NCBI RefSeq assembly: GCF_016808095.1
Contig: NC_068975.1
Span: 5,633,501 to 5,697,500 of the forward strand
From: Vigna angularis
Taxonomy: Eukaryota; Streptophyta; Magnoliopsida; Fabales; Fabaceae
Direction: 5' to 3'
Length of the DNA stretch: 64,000 nt
This document shows positions 1 to 12,800 of this stretch, piece after piece; positions within the stretch are counted from its first letter, which is position 1; every line of letters starts with the position of its first letter. The notes beneath the pieces were generated by a model, which was not told the DNA's origin, ran no database searches, and saw nothing but the letters and a program-made list of their open reading frames with translations. A program made the translations under genes and the position numbers.

Positions 1-739
1 ATCAACTATAGATACACCCAATGTGTAGTTCTGATAAAGTTTGGGCAATACTAACAATCCAAGTCGGTATTAAGGCTTTAGAAATCATAAGTTTTTATTA
101 CATAAGAGGTTGCCATAAATATTACACTGAAACTTACTCGACCCATCATAATAAGATATTTATGTTTCATAAGCTTCACCAAGACGCTTTTTGAACTTAT
201 CTAAAAATAACTAGTTATAATTCATAAAGATATTTTATATCCAAATGAATCTACTCAAAAGCATTTTCTGAATGCCTCCAAAATTGAAAGATGAATGTAG
301 CTTATTTCAGGTCGAACTCAACATATTCTAGCTTTTAAACTTTTTGGTAAACATGAAATTATAATTACTCAGTGTATTGCATAAACAGTTTTAGAGTAAA
401 CACTGATGAGATTTTGTTAATTAGCAACTGGTCTTATTAAGATGGATTTTAATCTTCTACTAACACGCTGACTCTTTTAAGTTAGATCTTTATTATCATA
501 GGTTTTTGGCTTTAACTACAGCTTTCTTTTTCAATAACTATATTATGAGGTTAGATTGCATATAACGGATTTTTAGTGTAGTACAGAACAAGAGTGGTTG
601 GATATTAAAGTGCATATTGCTTGCTGTTTAAATATTTTCAGAAATTAGCGTAGAGCACCAAATATTTCTGGTCTTGACAATTTAGTATTGGAAACAATGT
701 ATTTGTATTTTAGTTATATGACTTTCCATTTTCTTGCAG
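1..739. other. Intron of the DMT transporter gene (no feature seen)
   Basis: AT-rich DNA ending in a good polypyrimidine tract and acceptor before 740. I see no exon and no recognisable element here, so the preceding exon is probably off the left edge. Confidence 0.5.
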
Positions 740-806
740 GTTAACTGTCTTTTCATTTGGCTTATTTGCTAGTCCTGCTATGGGAATATGTACTTATATC
801 TTTGAG
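740..806 (+). CDS. DMT transporter exon (first in window)
   Basis: The acceptor is ttcttgcag at 731-739 and the donor is gtaagt at 807. The exon is 67 nt: one base completing a split codon, then 22 codons reading [12 protein letters not shown] and on to TYIFE, a hydrophobic helix. Confidence 0.8.
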
Positions 807-3800
807 GTAAGTACATTCGATGAAACTACTTCTTTAGTCAATGGGATTTGGTGTATACTTTCTTGAAGAAATCGCCATTAGTATATGAAAGAATGCATGT
901 TTTAAAATTTATTTATAAGATTTCTGTTGTAATTAGAGAAGATATCTTTAGAATCTTCCTAATTAGAGAAAATAGATATATAATCTTCTATTTTATTTTG
1001 TTTACCTAGTTTTCCTATTTTTCTTTTTAGGATAATTAGTTTGTTACAAATAGAGGATATGAGAATGTATTTTTTATGATTCAAAATATAATAAAATCTG
1101 TCCTTTTTTCAACTTGGTATCAGAGCCAGGGTTGGAGCCTATCCTAGCGAGATCTATGTGGATATTCTGTTCCACCTGTTGTCGGGCCACTATCGGACCA
1201 CCCATTAATTCTATTCTCACGTTCGAGATGTCTATACCTCGGTGTGAAGGGGGTGTGTTGGAAGTCTCACATCGACTAGAGATAAGGCCAAATTATAATA
1301 TATAAGTGGGGTGCAAACCTCACCTTACAAGCCGGTTTTGTGGGGTTGAGTTAGGCTTAAGTCCACTTCTTAACAATTCCAATGCATGTATAATATTTAT
1401 GTCTTTATCATTAATAATGAATCATTCTAGTTATTTTTTTTCTTTTGCTTTTGGCTAGATTAGTTCATTGTCTTCTTTTGGCTAGGGATGCAGCTTAGAA
1501 AGGCTGGGAACTGTGACCTTGAATTTATTCAAGCTTAAGATGACCTAACATCTGGGGCGGAGTGGAAGTAGTAAAAACCATGTGCTTCTAATCCAATGCC
1601 GCAATCATTCCTCCCATACTCATGGAAATCGAGTAGCATGCATTGGAAGGTTAACACATATAGAAAAGTTTAACAATACAATTTCAGACACAAGACTTTC
1701 AATCAAAGATTCTAAACGACATAGATGAACATGTAAAGAACAATAACACAGGAAGGAACTAATAAGTACTAAAGAATAGAATTAAGAGCATATGACTTAA
1801 TGAATAACAAGGCATGAATAGTTAATGAAGATGAACAATATAAGAACATAGAGTAAAAAACAAGATTAAGGAGAAAAGGGGAAGAAGAGTTAGAATCACC
1901 ACTCCACTACTATGAATTCAAGATAAGACTCCAAATATATAAGATCAGTCTCAGGTGTTTCAAGCTCTAAATTTTCATACGACCCAGAGAATTACAAGAG
2001 GAGGAGATTGCTATTTGTGTTTCAAGCTCTAAAATTTCATATAGCTAAGAGAATTACAAGAGGATGTCAAAATATATTTTAGGAAACTTTAGATATTATT
2101 CCCACGTATTTAATTTGTTATATTCTCCTTATCTTGGTATTATTATTGGAATAACAATCCCACAATTTTAGGGATTTGTTCCATAGAATAGGCTACTCAT
2201 TAAATAAGCTCTTGTATATATATGCAATGCATGTAAGGAGACAAATAATAAAATATATATTCTCTCTCCTAAATTTAAGATGGTATCAGAGCTCCCGATC
2301 CTTGGGAGCCTCTAACCGTGTATTTTCATTACCGCCTTCATTGCTGCCTAACCCTAGGGTTCCATCACAGCCTTCATTGTTGCCTAACCCTAGAGTTCCA
2401 TCACAGTCTTTGTTTTTGTGCCTTATTTGCACATTTTTGTAATGGCTGAAATGGAATATGTAAACAAGTTCTAGAATAAAAGGGAAAGGAAAGGTCAGCC
2501 ATCTCAGTAATGATGCTCCTACGGAAGATGCCAGATTCAAGTCATGGGATGAAGAAGACTCCATGATCATGGCATGGCTATGGAACTCAATGGTTCCGGA
2601 AATTAGCGATACATGCATGTTCCTCACTTCTGCAAAGGCCATATGGATTGCAATAGAGCAAACCTACTCTAAGGCAAAGGATGCTGCCCAAATTTATGAG
2701 GTGAAAGCAAAAACAATGGCAACCAAACAACGCACTAAATCTGTCACGGAGTATGCTAATCAACTCAAATCTTTATGGATGGAATTAGATCATTACAGGG
2801 TCATAAAGGCCAAGTGTTATGAGGATTCAACAATTCTAAGAGAATACATTGAACAAGATCGAGTTTATGATTTCTTGGTAGGCCTAAACCAAGAATATGA
2901 TCAAGTCAAAATCCAAATATTAGGCAAGGAGAAGGTTCCTGGACTCAATGAAGTAATGACAATTATTCAGAGTGAAGAAAGCAGGAGTCTAATTCTAGAG
3001 ACTCCAATTGCGGATAATTCAGCTATGATTGTTGAAGGAGCAACAACCATGGTTGCAGAACAAAAAAAGTACGCCCTTTTCCAAGAACAGAGAAGAAAAA
3101 TGAAGGAGTTTGGTGCACCTATTGCAGCAAGCCGCATCACACAAGGGACAAATACTGGAAGTTACATGGAAAACCTCAAAGCAAAGATTGGGGACACAAA
3201 GGAGGCCTTCCAAGGAGAGGGTGGAAAGCTAATGTTGTTGCTGGTCCTGAAAGTCAAGAAGAAGGATTTGTTTAACTCAACCATGAGGAGTTAGAAAGAG
3301 TAAGGTCCTTTTTTAGTAAATTGGAAAAACCCACAGGTATGTGTTCGTTGACATACTCTGGTAAGTTCCCATTTTCTTTTGGATTTAAATTCTCAAATAC
3401 CCCATTTACCCACTATTGGATACTAGACTCTGAAGCCACAAACCATATGACATTATTCCCTAAACACTTCTCCACATATTGCCCATGTCCCAACAGCAAG
3501 AAAATTTCTACCGCTGATGGAACCCTCATTACTGCAACTGGACAAGGAGATGTCCAAATACCCTCAAACATGATACTAAAAAATGTTCTTCATGTCCCTA
3601 AGTTATCCACAAGTCTGATATCTATACAAAAACTTACCAAGGACCTCTTATGTAATGTAGTTTTCATAGCAACTCTTGTATATTGCAGGACAAGAAGTCA
3701 GGGAGGACGATTGGACATGCTAGAGAATGGAATGGCCTTCACTACATGGAAGATTTGAGTCTGCCCATTGAGAGTCACTCTCTAATATCTGAATACTCCA

Positions 3801-6800
3801 TGGCCAACAAAGAAAAAATGTAATTGTTTCATTGTCGTTTGGGACATCCTTCATTTCGGGTCGTAAAGTTAATATTTCCTTGTTTAAAAATTTAAATCTA
3901 GAAATTGTGAGGTGTGTGAGCTTGCCAAACACAAGCATGCACCTTTTCCTATCAGCAATAAAGTAAGCAATTCTCCATTTTATCTTGTTCATACGGATGT
4001 GTGGGGTCCCTCTAATATTCCTAGTACTTCAGGGGCTAAATGGTTTATAACCTTTATAGATGATTGTACAAGGGTAACATGACTTTTCCTTCTTAAACAC
4101 AAATCTGAGGTCAAATATGTTTTTCTTCAGTTTGTTTCAATGATTAAAAATCAATTTGGGGTTAATATAAAAATAATTAGGTCTGATAATGCCAAAGATT
4201 ACTTCAATCATACTCTAAATTCTTTTTGTCAAAAGGAAGGAATAATCCATGAATCCTCATGGGTAAACACACCCCAACAAAATGGGATTGTAGAAAGGAA
4301 AAATGGGCACTTATTAGATTAAACTAGAGCACTTCTTTTTCAAAATAATGTTCCAAAAAGATTTTGGGGGGAAGCTATTCTCACTGTTACTTACTTGATT
4401 AATAGATTACCTTCTACTGTTTTATCTTCAAAAAGCCCCATGGAAGTCTTAAACTCATTCTACCCACATATAATCCATACAAATAACCTTCAACCTAGAA
4501 TATTTCAGTGTCTCCTTTGTACATGTTCATAGTAATGGAAGAGGAAAACTTGACCCAAAGGCAATAACATGTATTTTCTTGGGGTACTCAACCACACAAA
4601 TAGGGTATAAGTGTTTTCATCCCCCATCCAAAAAATTCTGTGTCTAGAGATGTTACTTTCAATGAACAAGTAAGCTACTTTGACCAATCTCATCTTCAGT
4701 GGGAGTCTTTAAGAGAGGAAGATGAACCTTTATATTACCAAATCTGTCTTTTGGACCAGAAACAAAAATTCAAAAGAATACTACCACTATATGTGAAGCT
4801 GAAGCTAAAGAGGAACAAGTAAAGGTGAATCAAATACCTCAATCTACAGGACTAGCAACTAAACCACATGATAATACAAAGTTTGGGAAAAATTTGGTGT
4901 ACACACGAAGAGGAAAGGCCATTCCAAGATCTACTCATGTTCAAGAATCCAATCCTACAACATCACCTAAGGTAATTCCTTTTGATCCTATAAATTCTAA
5001 CTCTATTGGTTGTGATGAATTTCCTTCTCAAAAACCAGTCGAACATATAGATCATAATTTAGACCTCCCAATTGCTCTTAGAAAAGGAACCAGAACTTGC
5101 ACCAAACAACAACCTTACCCCTTGACAAATTATTTATCCTTTAAAAAATTCTCACCTACCCATAAAACCATTCTCACAAGCCTAAACACCACAACTACAC
5201 CTTCTGTATTTGAGGCATTAATTGACAAAAAATGGAAACAAGCCATGGACTTGGCGATGGAGGCGTTGGAGAAAAACAATACTTGGCAGCTAGTCTCCCT
5301 ACCACCTAGAAAAAGGGCTGTTGGGTGCAAATGGGTTTATACAGTGAAGTACAAGTCTGATGGGACTATTGAGAGGTATAAGGCAAGGTTGGTGGCCAAG
5401 GGATTCACCAAACATATGGAGTGGATTACTTAGAGACTTTTGCACCAGTTGCCAAAATGAACACGATTAGAGTAATTTTGTCATTGGCAGCAAACTACAA
5501 TTGGGAACTCCAGCAATTTGATGTAAAAAATGCATTCCTACATGGGGATCTTGAAGAAGAAATATACATGGAAATACCGCCGAGTATATGGGACAGATTG
5601 AGGCCAACACAATTTGAAAATTAAAAAAGGCACTGTACGGGTTGAAACAATCGCCTAGAGCATGGTTTGGGAGATTCACCAAAGTTATGACAAGTCTTAA
5701 ATATAAATAGAGCCAAGGGGACCACACTTTATGCATCAAACATTTCGATTCGAGGGGAGTAACAATACTATTGGTCTATGTGGATGATATAATTATTACT
5801 AGGAATGATAAAAAGGAACAACAAAGGTTGAGCCAATGCCTTGCCAAGGAATTTGAAATCAAGACTTTAGTGAAGCTAAAATATTTTTTGGGGATTGAAG
5901 TAGCCCATTCCAGGAAAGGAATCTTCATATCCCAACAGAAATATATCATTGATTTGCTACAGGAAACAGGTAAAACAGCTTGCAAACCATCAAGTACACC
6001 TGTAGATCCAAATATAAAGTTGGGAAGTGCAGAGGAGGATGTGTCTGTGGATAAAGAAATGTACCAAAGACTTGTGGGAAGACTAATTTACCTATCTCAC
6101 ACTAGGCCGGATATTGCATTGTTATGAGCTTAGTTATCCAATTTATGAACCAACCAAAGGAAGCACATTTACAAGCTGCACTTAGAATTGCCAATATATA
6201 AAAGGGACTCCATGAAGAGGATATTTGTTCTAAAGAAATAAGAATGCCAGTCTTGAGGCATATACAGATGCTGATTATGCAGGTTGAGCTGTGGATAGGA
6301 GGTCAACTACTGGATATTGTACCTTTCTTGGTGGAAACCTAGTAACTTGGAAGAGCAAAAAACAAAGTGTGGTAGCTAGATCTAGTGCTGAAGCAGAATT
6401 TCGAGCAATGGCCCAAGGAATTTGAATTTTTATGGCTGAAGATTATATTGGAACACTTAAGGATAAAGTAGGCTGAACCAATGAGGTTATATTGTGATAG
6501 TAAATCTGCAATTAGTATAGCACACAACCCAGTACATCATGATAGAACCAAACATATTGAAGTGGACAGATATTTTATCAAAGAAAAGCTTGATAGTGGC
6601 TTGAGGGGGAGTTTCAAAATATATTTTAGGAAACTTTAGATATTATTCCAACATATTTAATTTGTTATATTCTCTGTATGTGGCTATTATTATCTTGCTA
6701 TTATTACTAGAATAACAATCCCACAATTTTAGTGATTTGTTCCATAGAATAGGTTGCTCATTAGATAAGCTCTTGTATATATATATCCAATGCATGTAAG

Positions 6801-9800
6801 GAGATAGATAATAAAATATATATTCTCTCTCCTAAATTTAAGAGAGGAGGAGATTACTATTTTTTAATAAGCCATCTTACAAATTCAAATGAAATGTACA
6901 AGAGATAAATCCTGAATGAATTTTAGATCCTAATTCTAGACTCTTCTAAGTGTTTGGCCAAAAAACTAAATAGAAAAAGAAGAGGGAAATTCAAATTTTA
7001 AAATTAAAATGCAACCTTCAAGGCTACATGGTCGAATATCTAGCACTCTTTCTTAAATAAAGAAAATATCACGTTCCATGTGCTTTGTCTTCTCATGTAA
7101 ATTTGGAATTAGGAGAAAGATTAATAGCAATTAGATTGTGTTGTAATTAGAGGAAAATCTTCCTAATTAGAGAAAATATTTGTAGGATCTTCTAGATTAT
7201 TTTTCAATATATTGTTTTCTTATTTCCTTTTTTTAGAAGATTAGATTGTTACAAACAGAGGTAACGAGAATGTAATAGACATGAATGAAAATAATAAAAG
7301 TCATTCTCTTTCTCAAGATGGTGTCAGAACTCCTGATCTTGGGAACTCTCTAATCCAGTTGTCAAACACATTCTTAGATATCTTAAGGGCATCTTATGGT
7401 TTGCATATGTGTGTTGCCTCTCACTTAACCCCTTCCTCTAATTCATCTATCTCGTTGGAGCATCCTAAGTCCATATCCACCTTTTGCTCTTGGTTTCTAA
7501 ATCATTTTGTGGTTCTCCTAGGTTTTTCTCTTCTAAAACCCTAGGTTTCTCTCTCCTGAATCCTTGGTGGTTTTTCTTTTTATCTTTTAACCGCTTTTCG
7601 CATTCTCTCCTTGATCCTACCCACTTATCATGTCTTCAAGGGCTATAACATCTTTTTTCGAGAGTCCTTCCATAACTCAAATGCAGATTGAGTAGGCTTT
7701 TGTATTGACAAGATGTCCACTTCTATGTTGTCTTTATTTGTGGTGACAATTGGATTTCCTAGAAAAACAAAATGCAAAATGTAGTGGTAATATCTAATGC
7801 AAAAGTAGAGTACAAAATATGGCTTCTACTACTTGTTATCATATTTGAGCCAAATATTCTAACAAGTAGTAGAAGCCATAGCTTTGTACATATGGACTCC
7901 AATGTGTGTATGCACGTGTATAGTAGCTCTCATCTAACATGCTTTAGCATATTAGCTCAAACTTGCTACACAATTTGTTAATGCCAATGATCAATCAACA
8001 AATGTGTTTTCCAAATTATTGTTGGGTCATGGAATTGATTATCTATGTAACAAGCTTGGTGTATATGATTTATATGCTTTAACAGGAGAGGGAGTGTTAG
8101 ATGTATCTTATATATGGGTTTGAGCCCATCTTTGTAATAGTGAATATAGTGAAAACTATGTATGGGATTAATCTCTCTAATGTTGAATATACACATAGTG
8201 TCCTCTATTTATAATAGAAGAAATATGGGCTAAGCCCAAAATACAAATAAGAAATAATAATATACTAACTAAAGATAAAAGATAAAGATAATATATCTAA
8301 CAATAATGCTATAATACACTGTATTATATGTGTGTGTGTACGCGTGTGTGTGTTTCTCTTTTGTTTAATACACAAGTAATGGTGGTAAAGGCCAACCTTA
8401 AATAGGCTTAATTTGTTGGTGGTGTTGAAAACTATAAATTTGGCTAAATGTGTAAGATAAAAGATAAAGATAATATATCTAACAATAATGCTATAGTACA
8501 CTGTATTATATGTGTGTGTGTGCGCGTGTGTGTGTTTCTCTTTTGTTTAATACACAAGTAATGGTGGTAAAGGCCAACCTTAAATAGGCTTAATTTGTTG
8601 GTGGTGTTGAAAGCTATAAATTTCGCTAAATGTGTAAGATAAAAGATAATATATCTAACTGTAATGCTATAGTACACTGTATTATATGTGTTGTGTGCAC
8701 ATGTGTGTGTTTCTCTTTTGTTTAATACACAAGTAGTGGTTGTAAAGGCCAACCTTAAATAGGCTTAATTTGTTGGTGGTGTTGAAAACTATAAATTTTG
8801 CTAACTGTGTGTGAGCATGTAAGAGTGTTGTATGACGGGTTGTCACTTTGGACTTGGGTTGCGTTAATTGTTCATTGTAGTGGCCAAGCAAGCTAAGTCA
8901 TAATTGAAATTTAGCACTTGGGGTACTACGTTCTTAACTAGACAAAGTGTTCTGATTATCCACTATAACTTTGGGAGCTAGTAGTGTGGCAATTGCTGAG
9001 AGGAGATTATTGTAGGTTGCATAATTGTAGTGTGATCTTAGTTAGAAATAATTGTGTTTTGGATTTCAACTATAATTTTTAGTGTATGGTAAACACATGA
9101 TCCAACAGCGTCAATAAGCTTTGTATCTATTGAAGAAATCAAATAGAGAGAAAAATAAAGAACTTTATTGGCCAGATCTTAAAATGTGCAGAAGATGATA
9201 AACCTTTGTTACAACAAGTGTAGGTTAGAGGATCATCAGTAGAAAGGTATCCATTATTACTGACTAATAGGAGTCCCATGCAGTCAACTAGATCTAACAA
9301 ATTCTTGTACTAGACAAGCAAAAGTCACAAAAAAATAATCTTTGCTACGAATATCACTCTCCAAAAAAAGGAAAAGTATTAATTGGAAATATATAGGCCC
9401 ATTTTTTTTATTGTTTTCATAGTTTCCTATGTCTATGTTCGAAGACATAAAAAATGAAGACAAGTCTTTTGTAATTACAACTTAAAATATTGTTAAATAA
9501 AAAAGGCCCTTAAATTCTCCTTTTCAAATTCAAGCCCAAATATATAATTGAACTTTAGCTACCATAAAAATACATTCAATGGATCCCAATTATGAATTCA
9601 TAAATTCTGGATATTCCATAATGGAGGGTTGTTTGTACTTATTTTATTAAAAAGTTCTTATATTTAATAAAATAAGCAGATTTCTAGTGCTTATTTTAAT
9701 ATTAAGCAGTTTTGTAATAAGCATCCTCTTTACTTCTCATATATGTGGTCATGGTAAAAGGTGTTTATTTTGAGAACACTTATTTTAAGTTTAAACAAAC

Positions 9801-12800
9801 TGTCTTTAGTCTTTCAACCTACGTACTATGTCAAACTTACTTTTCTGAGTTTTTAACTCATTCAGCATAATGGAAAAAAGGTTCCTCCATTAATAGCTTT
9901 ATGAATAAATGTTTTTCATGCAAGGCTACGCACCAGATTCATGTCAAATATTACTTGTTTAAGTGATTGTCACGTTTCCATAGTAAGGATCAACTGTATT
10001 GTACCTCATCTGAAAATTTTGGTACTTTACAATAACTTGTCTCCTTTTGCAGGATTTTGTGCTACCAGGATTTCGGTCTATTTTGCTTATGCTTGTGAGT
10101 AGTATTATGGGCTTCTTTGCTGAGGTGAAAACCTAAACTGCATGCTGATAGTTTGCTTTTTTCTACAAAAGATAAATAAGAAGTGGGTTATTTAAATATC
10201 TACTAACATATTGTCTTTTTTTAAAATTTGGGTTATTTTTTAAAATTTGATTCATGAGCTTTGGTCTAACTACTAACATATTGTCTTTTTTTTTCAAAGC
10301 CTAGATTGCCTTTCTAAAAGGCCTAGCATAACTTGAAAGCCTATTTAAATATCTACTTTGTAATATGGCTGTTAAATAGGCTAATGGGCAAATAATTTAA
10401 ATCAAGCAAGTTTAAATTTTTTATGGTCTTAGAATATTCAAATAAAATTTAGTATATTGAAAATATATTGAATTGGATGGTGTAAATCCTGATCGTTTGA
10501 GCTTAATGGGCTTTGATAAGCCTTGCCTAGATTATTTACTAAATTGGTCTGGGTCGTGCTTGATATGGGCCAAATTATAGGTTCTAACCTATTTGTGCTA
10601 GGATTTTGAAAGGCAAGTTTCTTTCGCTAATTAGAGCTTCTGTTGGCACTTCGTCACTTTTGTTTTTCAAAATGATCATTGCACCCCTAAGCAAAGAACC
10701 AAAGTTCCACAGAAGTTAACCATGATGAACAATTTTCGTCATTCAGTTTCTTTATCGTGATAATGGAAGTGGTAGGATACTAAAAGTCTATGAGAGGAGG
10801 AAAAGGAATTAATAAGGTTGTTAGGTGGTTAGGAGGATACTGATATGATTGTAACTGTTAGCATCAGTTAGTTAGTGGGAGGGGAGCCTATATAAGAGGC
10901 TGGCGAACTTGTAAACTTTAGTTTTGTTAATTTTTTTGTATAGATAGGACATCTATATCCTGTGGGGGGGACTACTCCCTCAGAGGTTTGTGTGTACGTT
11001 GTTTGCTCATTATAAAAGAAATATACAGAATTCTTTTTCTTTTCTGTGCTAGTGTCTGTGCTTTGAGAGGAGTTAGATAGATTTCTTAACCAAAGAAACC
11101 TATCAATTGGTTCGACCTGCCAGATCCTTGGAGGAGCGAGATGGAGGGAAAGATGAATGCGATTGAGAACATAATAGAAGGAAGAATGAACGCTATGGAG
11201 GGGAGACTGAGTTCACTAGAGACGATAGGGGAAGAGTTGAAAGAAGAGACAATGGGTATACGTCAAGAACTTAAAGAACTCGCGCTAGTTGTTGGAGGAA
11301 TGGTGCGGCACCTTGATAGGAACTCTTGGGGAAGTCAAGTGTCAGTGATGAGAATAGGAGAGGGAAGAAAGATAGTTCGAAGGATGAGTTGGAGGACGAC
11401 ATGGGCGAATTACAGCCCAATTGGGTAAAGCAAGTGGAATTACCCACGTTAGAGGGGTTGGATCCATTGGGGTGGATCTCAAGGGTAGAGAAATTTTTTC
11501 ATATTCGGCATGTCACTGGGAGGGAGAAACTCCGGCTGGCTTATACATGTATGGAGGGCAGTGCAAGCTATTGGTTTAGATTCTAGAAGACCAAGACCAA
11601 GAATCCCTCTTGGGAAGATTTGCAAGAGGCACTGATCAGGAGGTTTGGGGGAGAACTGTGTTTGACAAACTGACGACCATGAGGCAGAAAGACACAGTGG
11701 AGAATTACGTCCAGGAGTTTGAGATGTTGGTGGCGCAGACGACGGTGGTAACGGAGGAACAACTTTTGGGCTACTTCTTCCCTGGTTTGCAAGGCGACAT
11801 CCAAAGCTAGATTACGCCGCATAACCCTAGGGACCTACTGATAGCCATGGAGGTGGCTAGAGATGTGGAGGAAGCCAACAAGAACCCAAGAACGAATGGA
11901 GGGCGACCAATAAGAATAATCAGACGTGGGGAAGGTATCAAGGAGGATCGAGGACGGTTGCTAGAACTGATTCTTTCAGGGGAGGCTAGAGTAGGCAGGG
12001 GATTGTAGACAACGTGAATTCTACAAAGAAGGAGGGGACAATGGGTACTACAGTGTCCAAGAAGGGAAGTAATATGATAGGAGAGACACGAGGCAGAGGG
12101 GTAAGAAATCTACCTTACTCAGAATATATCAAGAGAAGGGAAGAAGGGGAGTGCTTCCATTGTGGAGGACGTTACAGTTCGGGCCATAGGAGCCCAAAAA
12201 GAAGCATGCGAGTGATGATGATGGTTGAAGATGAGGAAGAAGGGGAAGGGGAAGAAGTAGAGGAGATGGAACAGAGACATATGGAATTGTCTTCCTTCTC
12301 AGCAGGAAGCCTCACTCAACCCAAACCGACGAAACTACAGGGCTGGGTGAAGGGGAAGATGGTGTTGGTTCTGATAGATAGCGGAGCTAGTCGTAATTTC
12401 ATAGTGACGAAACTGGTGGAGGACTTGGGTTGTCAGTGGAGGAGACACATCCTTACAGAGTATGCCTCGGAGATGGGCAATGGAAAATGACACAAGGCTT
12501 TTGCAATGAAGTTTCAGTGATGTTGGGAGAAGTGGAGGTCAAGGAGAAGTTCTACCTATTTAAGTTGGGAGGGGTAGACCTCATTTTGGGAGTAGCTTGC
12601 CTAGCCAAATTGGGGGAAGTCACCATAAATTGGGAAAACCTGACAATGGGGTTCACTCAGGGCAATGAGACAGTGATGATTACAGGAGACCCTACCTTGA
12701 CAACGAAGGTGGTATCTCCAAAAGCTTTACTGAAGGTGAAGGAGATAAAGGTTGTATCCTTGGTTTGGGGCTTGGGTTAAACAGAGTTAGAAGGGAAGGA

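Larger units (their letters stand above)
925..1375 (+). mobile_element. Chimeric LTR element: copia-II-family 5' LTR joined at the PBS to a TRIM interior and TRIM 3' LTR
   Basis: Bases 925-1114 are an LTR of the same family as the LTRs of copia II (17661-17857, 24613-24800). It starts TGTTGTAATT and ends TTCAACT. The primer-binding site TGGTATCAGAGC follows at 1115. The DNA then switches to a TRIM interior (1128-1255), ending in a purine tract GTGAAGGGGG, and a 120-bp TRIM LTR (1256-1375, TGTTGGAAGT to CTTAACA). The same TRIM interior and LTR occur in reverse at 15971-16202. The flanks are ATTTC (920-924) and ATTCC (1376-1380), a 5-bp target duplication with one difference. In other members of the copia family the PBS is followed by a different leader (CTCCTGATCTTGGG), so the join is exactly at the PBS. 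Confidence 0.72.
2065..6843 (+). mobile_element. Copia I: complete but decayed Ty1/copia retrotransposon
   Basis: The two LTRs are 2065-2280 and 6612-6843, and both sides carry the target duplication GAGGA (2060-2064, 6844-6848). The PBS TGGTATCAGAGCTCC starts at 2281 directly after the 5' LTR, and the polypurine tract TTGAGGGGGAG ends at 6611. The order of domains is gag, protease, integrase, reverse transcriptase, RNase H, which is the copia order. The reading frame is broken many times, so it is not autonomous. The LTR ends are TG...GA rather than TG...CA, and the 3' LTR start has mutated to TT. It lies in sense orientation inside an intron of the DMT gene. Confidence 0.93.

Noticed and set aside
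8444..8891. Three similar open frames on the minus strand suggesting a repeated protein
   Set aside because: They are the same translation of the tandem array and include a TG microsatellite. No start context or homologue is evident.
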